Shown here: positions 38,901 through 47,900 of the stretch, in pieces
Layout of the letters: every line of letters starts with the position of its first letter
Numbering within the stretch: position 1 is the stretch's first letter
Assembly (NCBI RefSeq): GCF_033115175.1
Contig: NC_084838.1
Coordinates: forward strand, 40,837,468-40,901,467
Length of the DNA stretch: 64,000 bases
DNA from: Lepus europaeus
Lineage: Eukaryota; Chordata; Mammalia; Lagomorpha; Leporidae
Direction of reading: 5' to 3'
Notes under the pieces: generated by a model
The model's input: only the letters and a program-made list of their open reading frames with translations
Databases searched by the model: none
Told to the model about the DNA's origin: nothing
Made by a program: the position numbers and the translations under genes

Positions 38901-41900
38901 CTATCCAAAGCCAGGAGCTTCTTCCAGGTCTCCCACGTGGGTGCAGGGGCCCAAGGACTTGGGTCATCTTCTACTGCTTTCTTAGGCCATAGCGGAAAGC
39001 TGGATTGAAAGAGGAGCAACTGGGACTAGAGCCAGCGCCCATATGGGATGCCGGCGCTTCAGGCCAGGGCGTTAACCCACAGCACCACAGTGCCAGCCCT
39101 GTGAAGTGATTTTCAAAGTGGAACTATTCCTCAGGTCTGATAGGTGCTATTTCCTTTTCTCTTTTCCTGTTTCCCATGCCTTTTATCCGTTGTATTTTGA
39201 GAAGCCTTCTTTAGATGTCAGGGGTTTGTACTGTTTAGTGTTTAGCTGGATCAGAAGTGGAGCAGCCAGGTCTTGAACTGGCGCCCATATGGGGTGCCAG
39301 CGCTTCTGGCCAGGGTGTTAACCTGATGTGCCACAGCGCCGGCCCCATATATATGTATATATCTTTAATGATTTCATTTCTTTATTTGAAAGTCAGTTAC
39401 AGAGAGAGGGAGAGTGTGTTTTTGTTTACTTCTCCAGTTACTGAATCTGGTTTATAAGAATGTCAGCTCCCTGCAAATAATAAATATAGTTTTTTGAATT
39501 GCCTCTCTCTTTATTAAAAAGAGTAATTTATGTACTTTATGTGGTGGTTAGAGGTGCTTTGAATGTCATTTAGAGAACTGTAATTCTGTAGGTTCACTTA
39601 CTGTGTCCTCTGTTCCTTGTAGAATGGACATGGCGGTGACCGCAGTCAGCAGACACTGGACAGTAAGTACGGTAGCTGCTGTTCCTGTCTCGGCTGGGAC
39701 AGCCCCAACAGAGAAAGAGCGTGGCTGAGGTGGTGGCAAACACACCAGCTGTCCAATAGCCAATCCTGACAGATGAGCCCTTTTATGTTTTCCCTGCTAA
39801 CTGCTTTTGCCTGTCATTAGTAGAGGAGCTAGCTTCACTGGTTAATATAAACCAAAGTGTTTCTGGGACAGGGTTAAGATTGGTTTTGTTATTAATTTGA
39901 AAGCAGAACAACAGAGAAGAGGGAGAGACACAGAAAGATCTTCCTTCCAGCTCCTGTTTGATGCTCAAATGCCTTGTCTGTGATAGTAGTGCTTTCCTAT
40001 CATGATTCAGTAAAGCAAATGCGTATCCACCATTCGGAATGGAATCCAGAAAGACTTTGGTTTAATTAACATTTTGGGAGCGTGGATATGAGGCTTTGGC
40101 AGACCAGGAGGGAACCTTGGCTGGAGTGGAAGTGACGAGTTTGGAGCGCCAGGATCTTGTTTTGGCATTGATGTCATGGCTGGCTTGCCATTGTCACATG
40201 GAGATACCTTGGCAGCTCTGAGCTTGTTGGATGATGGGAACTTCTCGTAGTAGAAAGTTGTTTCTGTTCAGGCCTGGGGTGAAGAGTGCGTACAGATGTC
40301 CTACACTGCTCAGGTACCAAATGAGGCAGGAAGTATTTGGAAAGCAGTGTTCGCATAAGAGATTTTTACTCCCCTCTTGCTCTTCCCCTCCCATCCCCCC
40401 TCCCGCAGTGAGGGAGGCCTGTGGTAGACCTGCTAGGCCATTCCCATGACCCAGGGAGTGCATTGAGGGAGGGTGGGGGTGTCTTAGTTTTGGGCAGGGT
40501 CCGTCTTGGATGTCCTAGTCTGGGTTACGTGAGAACAGGTTCCACCTCTGGAGTAGACTTCATGGAAAGCAGGCCGGGTGAGTGGCAGGCCCGTAGGAAG
40601 TGACACGGCTATGTGGCGAGCCTGTTGCTGCCTTGGATGAGGGTGCTTCCCTGTGAGCTGTAGGCTTCCTGCAGCAGAGTGAGATTGCTCCTCGGCAAAG
40701 ACAATGATGTTTCAATCCAAGCACATATCTGAGATGTACGTGTGGAGAGCAGTAAACTGAGTCTTTCCCGGAGCTGCGGCGGATGGTGTCGCTGTGTGCA
40801 TGCTGAAGCTCAGAGCTTGACCGTACTCTAACCTATCAGTCTCTCTTCCTCTCGGGGGACTGCCAAAGGCCCAGATGTGTGAGGTGGGACAAGCAAGTGT
40901 GTGAGCAGCACAGCTCGGTTTCTGATTATGAATGAGTCAGAGCCCTTGGTTGAGACTTGCTCGTCCAGCAGAGGAAGGGCAGTTGCTGACATGCTGTGGG
41001 CATTCCCTGGGAAGTCACCGCCCGCTTTTTAACTGAGCCTGACAAGGGACTGAGCGTATTTCGGGTACTCAGGATCGGTTCTGGTGCTAACCAGATCTGT
41101 TTCTTACAGCTGCTTCATCCGTTCCGGCTCCAAAGACGACCGACGCTCCCTCCGCCCTCCCAGCTGTGGGCCCCCTGCCCAGCACCACTGTACCTTCCAA
41201 CTCCCAGCACACTGCCACTCTGCCCTCCTTGTCCCAGCCTGGCGACCTGCCCGGCAGCCCTCTCTCTCAGCTTAGCAGGTACGGGGAAGATGTGGCCCCA
41301 GCATGAGCAGTACCTGGGGCCACGTCCTGGGGCCCCTAGAGCAGCTCGATCCCACGAGCAGAACGTGCTGTTGCCCGTGGCCCCGTGTCCTGGGCTTTCC
41401 CATGGCTCATTTTGCCCAAGCTCGGTCTTAGAACTCCAGATGTCAGACTTCCCTGCTCTGAAGGCCCTTGCCAGCATGCAGCACTGGGCCCCTGGGAAGA
41501 AGGTGGGGACAGAAGCTCCCTGTCACTCTTCCTAGACCTCAGGCGGGCACCCGGAGCCTCGGCTCTCCTTCCAGCTCTGGGTCTGTGTCACTGCAACGGG
41601 GCGTGCCCGCGCAGTTGACTTTCTGAAGAGGAGTCCACTTCGCACCTGCCCTGGCCGAGGGAAGTGACTAGAGCAGTGGGGTAGGGTGCTGGCTTCCTCT
41701 GCCTGCCTCCTCAGTCTGGGGTTTGAACTCTGTTCTTTTGGGGAATCAGGCACTGACTCTGGCCTGCTGGGTTCAGCGTAGAATGTAGAACTTGCTTCCC
41801 TACCCCAGATTGAGTGGTGTCTCCAGACAGCAGAGTTCTTAGAGCAGCCCAGTGCGTCCTCGTTGCAGTCTGAGGAAACACGCGGTGTTAGGACTGACGC

Positions 41901-44900
41901 TGGCTCTGGTGCTTTTCCAGGCCGCGATGTGCCCGATCTCCTGGAGAGTGACCCTCACCCTCCGGGGCATCTCCGACCATCAGGACCGCAGTGGGAATCA
42001 TTGGAACCGGGGACCTCCCTAGGGCTAGGGACAAGCTTGCAGCCGGCCCTGCACACGCGTGGTGACAGGCCGTGCTCTGTTTTGTCTTCTAGTTCCCTCT
42101 CTACTCATCAGAGCAGCCTGTCCTCGCACGCCGCCCTCCCCGCGAGCACGTCCCACACAGTAAGTTTTCAGCCCCTCGCCCTGGTCAGCCCCTTGCTGCA
42201 GTGGGGGCTGTGGTGCTAAGTATCCGGGCCGGCCTCCTGTTTGCTGGGGGAAATGCCGTGACGTGGGCAGTTGGTTGAGTTGCTGATTGTGGGGTGCTGT
42301 GCGGGACACGCTGTTGCTTGCATCTGGGGCTCCTTTTCAGAGCTGTGCCCCAGCCCTGCCGTGTCGTGGGCGGGGGAGCTGGAGAGCTTCCTCCTGAGAA
42401 CTGGCTGCACGCTTGGTTCTCTCCCTCTGGGGGAGACTTTGTCACGTTAAGGCATTTGAAAACTTACTGGAGAAGAGTGGGTTCCTTGCTGATTCCGGCT
42501 TGGGCTCCACCAAAGACCAAGTCAGAGAGAACCGCCCTGAGGAGGCGGCTGTCTCTGTGGAGACCTCACAGACAGCGCCTCAGCAGCAGAGGCCGCGCTG
42601 AGCGCGCTGACCTGCCAAAGAGCCGAGTGGCAGGCGCGTGGCCATGCAGCTCACCTGAGCCCCGTGTGGCTTCCCACGTGTCCCTCGTGCTGCACTCCGT
42701 GTCTCGGCAGAGAACTCCGTGTCACATGACCCACACTGCCGCATCCAGGATGGTCCACTGGGTCCTGTACTTTGTCATTGTGGCAGCCTTGTTACCTGCC
42801 AGTACATTCACGGGATTAAATATTCTAACAAGATGAATATTGGAAAGTTTGTCTCTCACCTGCTGAGTTCTTCCCCTGTACTTTTTTTAATTCTTTGAGC
42901 ACTTTTAAAAATCTGTCCATAAAAAAGAAAATCAAAGGCCAGCCTTACGCCACTTGCCACGCCAGCATCCCAGATCAAGTGCCCATTCAAGTCCCAGCCG
43001 CTCCATTCTGCATCCGGCTTCTTGCTGATGCATCTGGGGAGGCAGCGGAAGATGGCCCTGCACCCACGTGGGAGACAGGAGAGTTACAGCCTCTGTCTTG
43101 GCCTTGCTCAGCCTCCAGCTGTCACGGCCAGTGGAGAGGGAGTCTGTGGATGGAGGATCTGTCTCTGCCCTTCAGACCGGATCCTGCTATTTCAGCAGTC
43201 CTCCATCGGGAGCGTTTTCTCACTGTTGATGGTACAGACACTGTTGCATGTATTTCACGTGGACAGCTGTGTTGGAGGCTAATTCCTGGCTGTGAGATTA
43301 CAAGGCACTTGTGTGCAGTTGGCCCCACATCATGATGTTGACCTGTGTGCCACCCACTGGCCGTGAGTGGCATGTCCTGGGTCTCCACAGCGCCTCCCGG
43401 TGTTATCAAAGATGCATCCTTGCCTGGTATGCTAGGAGACAGTGACTTGCCCATGGCATTTTCAGTTGAATGTCTATTTGAAAATTTAGATTCCTTTTTA
43501 AAATTTATTTGAAAGGCATAGAGAAAAAGATGGACACAGAGAGACTTTCCATCCAGTCATTCATTTCTCAAATGTGTGGAAGGCGTGGTATGGGCCAGGC
43601 TGAAGCCAGGAGCCTAGAGCTCATCTGGGACTCCTGTGTGGGTGGCAAGGACATAACTACTTGGGTCATCTGCTGCTTCCCCAGGTGCACAGTAACAGGA
43701 AGCTGTATTGGAATCAAAAGACGTGAATCTAGGTACTACAATTTGGGAGGCAGGTGTCCCATGTGGCGTTTTACCCAAGGCACCGAACACTTGTCACACA
43801 CACACACACACACACACGTATGTTAGGAAGCCTTTTTCCTGGAGGTACCAGTGTTTTTTTTAGATTTGTTCTAGAATTTGCTTGTTTGGGGCAGATATAT
43901 TCCTGTCCTTCGTAGTCTGTCCCAGTGGGAGCTCCAACTCCCCAAGTTCCTCTCAGCAAGTCAACCGCCAGGCCTCCGGCAGGCACCTCTTAGATGGATG
44001 TGGGCGCCCGTTTTCCCTTCTCTGGCTCTGAGCTCTTGAGGGTCAGTGGCAGGTGGTCTTGGGTGAGAAATCTGGCTCCTGCCAAGACTTAGGTGGCCTA
44101 GGCCCAGGTGTGTGCATGCGTGTGTGTATGCACACACCCCCTCCCATTTTCTGTGTTGAAGACTGAGTCCCTGGTAGTTTTAGGGAACCAAGCTCTCAGC
44201 TGTCTTTGCCCTGATGAGCCTGTTTTGGATGTTAGAGCCCTAACAGCAGTGCTTCCATGGGCAGGGATGGCTGCGAGACAGGATGGCCGGAGTTGGAGCG
44301 CTGGGCCCCTTTCCTTTTTCCTGAGGCCATCCTTTAGGAGTTTCTTCTTCTGTGATTTTACACCTGCTGGTTTGGAGACTGGTGTTGGTCTTACTGAGCT
44401 GTCTGCGACTTGCTCGGGTCTTCCTTCGACCCAAATGTGTCCCTCCTGCACCTTCTCCCTCAATGCTGGAAGTCCAGATGGTGCTGCTGGCCTGGATTCC
44501 TGGGACCGAGGGCCTTACAGAGCGTGCTGCTGGGTTATATACCCTTTGTCCCAGGTGGCTCTTGGTGGGTAGGCCAATTTGAGCCAGGCCTTCCAGCTAG
44601 GCCCTTGTGGGGCATTGGTGGCCCGAAAGGTATTAGCAGGTGTTGGAGCAAGGCCTCTTACCCTCATATGGCTTCCAGGCTGGGTAGCCAAAGAAGCTCA
44701 ATTGAAAGAAATTCCCAAAAGTGTCTGACTTGGGCTGGGCTGGCTGTGGCCCTGTGGTCAACTCTTAGGAGACTGTTTGCTTTTCCAGGAGATGGATTCT
44801 TGTCCTATATTATTTGAAAGAGTTAGAGAGAGAGGTCTTCCATCCACTGGTTCAGTTCCCAAATGACCACAATGGTCAGAGCTGAGCCAGGGAACCTCTT

Positions 44901-47900
44901 CTGGGTCTCCCACGTGGGTGCAAGACCCCAAGGACTTGGGCCATCTTCTACTGCTTTCCCAGGACACAGCAGAGAGCTGGATCGGAAGTGGAGCAGCAGG
45001 GATCCAAACCGGCCTCCACAGCGCTGGCGCCCCAGAGCTCAGTTTTAATCTGCATATTCAGCATCTGAACCCCATCCTGACGGCCAAAGCTAGCAGCGTT
45101 TCAAGGAGCCACACCTCAGTCACCACCTAGTTGAAATGGCACCTGCCAAAAGCTTGGCCAGGCTCTTCCAGCCCCTCCCCTGTCTCCAGCATGTTTGTTT
45201 TTGTTTGTTTTGCCAGCATGCTGGTGTGGAGAGTGCCGCTCCCCTCCCATCCCCAGCCACCTTCTCAGCGGCAGCCACCTCCGCCTCGAACACCACGACC
45301 TCAGGAGCCAGCCTGCCCAGTAGCGTGAACACAGCCAGCGGCCTCTGCCTGGGCGGGAGCACTGTGAGCACGCCCGGCAGCGCCAGGGCCGCGCCCTTGG
45401 TGACCTCAGGTAGGTGCCGCGCGGGCCTTTCCTGTTCCCTGCACCTGCACTCTGAGTGCTTGGCTTGCAGGGAGTGGTCCCCGGGGCTGGCCGCAGAAGC
45501 ATGGCAGCCAGCGTTCAGGCCCTCCATCGCCCCACTTGCTTTTCCGGCAGCCTCGGGCTGGATCCTTCACAGCCCTGTGCGGGACCGTGGCTCTGTCTTC
45601 TGGGCGGGCTCCTGTTGGGCAGGAGTGGGGGCAGCCTTCATGCTTCCGGCTCCCTACACTTTGTTGTCCTTGTTCAAACTCTGGAGCAGAGCTGACACAG
45701 TGATTTAGAGGCTCTTTCTGGCCACCTCTGTGTCCAATGCTCAGCCAGAGCCAGGCCGTCTGTGTGGCCGAGCAGACCGAGCCCGCCTTGGCGTTGACGA
45801 CCCCTGCTGGCCTGCATGCCCCCCCCCACCCCCCCACCCCCCGCCGCTCCTGTCATGGGGTCCAATTCTCCGCCTCGTGCTTGCGCTCAGTCCAGTGTGG
45901 CCATCAGGCGTTGTGAAGGAGGGTGCTTTTCCCTGGGCACGGAGCCCTCTGCGGCTGAAACATCCTGAAAACGCAGGCGTGCGCTTTGTGTCTGCTGGGG
46001 CCACGCCACGCCCCGCCCCATGGCATCTCCCACCACTGCCTGCCCCTGTCCAGAGGGGGGGGAGCTCAGTACCTGTGGCTCCTCCCAGGGAGGCGGGCGC
46101 TCGGTACCTGTGGCTCCTCCCAGAGAGGCGGGCGCTCGGTACCTGTGGCTCCTCCCAGAGAGGTGGCTCGCTCTGAGCCGGCCGCTTTACTCTTTGGTCT
46201 CCCTGCAGGCAAGCCACCCCCAAACTTACCCCAGGGGGTGCCGCCTCTGCTGCACAGCCAGTACCTCGTGGGCCCTGGAGGACTGCTTCCTGCCTACCCG
46301 GTGAGCCCACCCCCGGTCCCAGCTCGCCAGGCTCCTGGGAGGGAGGTCAGGGAATGTCCACCTCTCCTTCAGTCGGCTCTGCCTGGTCCTCCTCCATCTA
46401 ACCTCCAAACAAGGTTTTCCCACGGCAGCTCATCCTAGTCCTGTTCCTGGGGGGGGGGGGGGGGGGTGTCCCATTCCCCTGCCCCTGCCCCTTATTTGGG
46501 TACCCAGATGGGCCTGGGTTCCTGACGTGCCCTTCCTGGTCCTCACGCAGATCTATGGCTACGATGAGCTCCAGATGCTGCAGTCCCGGCTGCCAGTGGT
46601 GAGTGGAGCTGCGTGGCAGGGTTAGTGGGGATTCAGACGCACGCTGGCCCTCGCTGCTGCCCTGCCTGGCTCGGATCCTCGCCCAGCTCCACTGTGCTCC
46701 ACCTTTGAGAAGCTTGTTTCTATTGGGAGGTTTTGCCAAGGGCAAACCTGGCCTTGGCCATGCCCCGTACTGAATGTAGGTCCGTCCCCCCTCCCCTACT
46801 GATGGAAAAGCCGCGTGACACCAGGAAGGCAGGCTGCTTACTTGGCCCTGGAATTTTTTCACGCCTGCCTCCTGGAGGATGTTGGGGTGAGGCGGCCTGG
46901 GGTCGCTCCTCTGCCCCAGCTGAGTGGCTGGCTGGAGCGGGCAGTCTGTAAGGAGTCTCTTGAGTCTTCCTGGTGGTTGCAGCCTCACTGATGTTGGGGT
47001 TCAGACTCTTCCTACCCACATGGGGTCCCGGGCCAGCCACAGCAACAGGATCGTGGAACAGAGGAGGGGAAAGCAGGCCTGCCGGCTGCTGGGACTTGGT
47101 CCTAGACGGCTGCTGTTTGCCAGGGCATCCGTGAGCGGTGAAGTGACTTGCACACAGCTGTCCCCTGCGCGGGAGGAGTTTCTCCCCAGTGATGTGCTAC
47201 CTGCCCTTCCTCACTCTTCTGCCTCCGTGCGTGCATCCCGGTGGTCTTCGGGGTGGGGGCTGCTGGCATTTCCCGCAGCACCTCCAGGGTGCCCCAGGCC
47301 CTCGGCCCTGCTCTACAGGAGGTGGCCCCGAGTACTGACCCTGGGAGCTGCGTGGTGGAATGCCAGCCCCCACATTCATGCCGCCTTTGCTCACAGGACC
47401 CCTTTTCCTTTTGTCACGTGATACTTTAAAGCAAATCTGGCCAAGTCTGCCTTTTGAGATAACGTTCCCCTTTCCCTTGTCATTTTTTTTAAATCTCTGC
47501 CATCCTTGGGCCTGGTGATGGTCTTCAGAATGTTCTTATTTTCTGTGGAAGGGCGCCCCCTTCTGGGCTTCCTCCACAGTCCTGCCTCCCACTAAGGGTT
47601 CGAGGCTGAGGGTGCTGAGGGGGGCAGAGGTAGTTGGGAGCGTCGTTCGCTGCCGGGAAGCCTGTGTGAGTGATGGCCCACTGCTGGCTACAGGTCCAGG
47701 ACAGACCAAGAGCTTCCTCTCGACCCCTGAGGAAAGAGCATGGGTCGGGGCAGGGCTCCTTGATCTCCACCCGTGCTGTATCTGCCATCGTCCCACATGC
47801 CCTCTGCAGTGCCAGCGTGGTCCCTTGCTTGGAGCCCTTCTTACACCTGTTGCCTACCTTCTGTACCCTTTAAGCACCTCCCTGCTGAGTTTGCTGTTAG

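Noticed and set aside
42294..42836. 180-codon plus-strand open frame in a GC-rich intron
   Set aside because: No recognisable domain, no splice or promoter context, and it crosses an intron whose flanking exons join in phase without it.
45741..46310. 189-codon minus-strand open frame with internal peptide repeats
   Set aside because: Antisense to a UBAP2 exon and intron; the peptide repeats are the 35-bp minisatellite (35 is not a multiple of three, but three copies stay open by chance).
46398..46988. 196-codon minus-strand open frame
   Set aside because: Antisense to the G18 tract and a UBAP2 exon; GC-rich chance frame.
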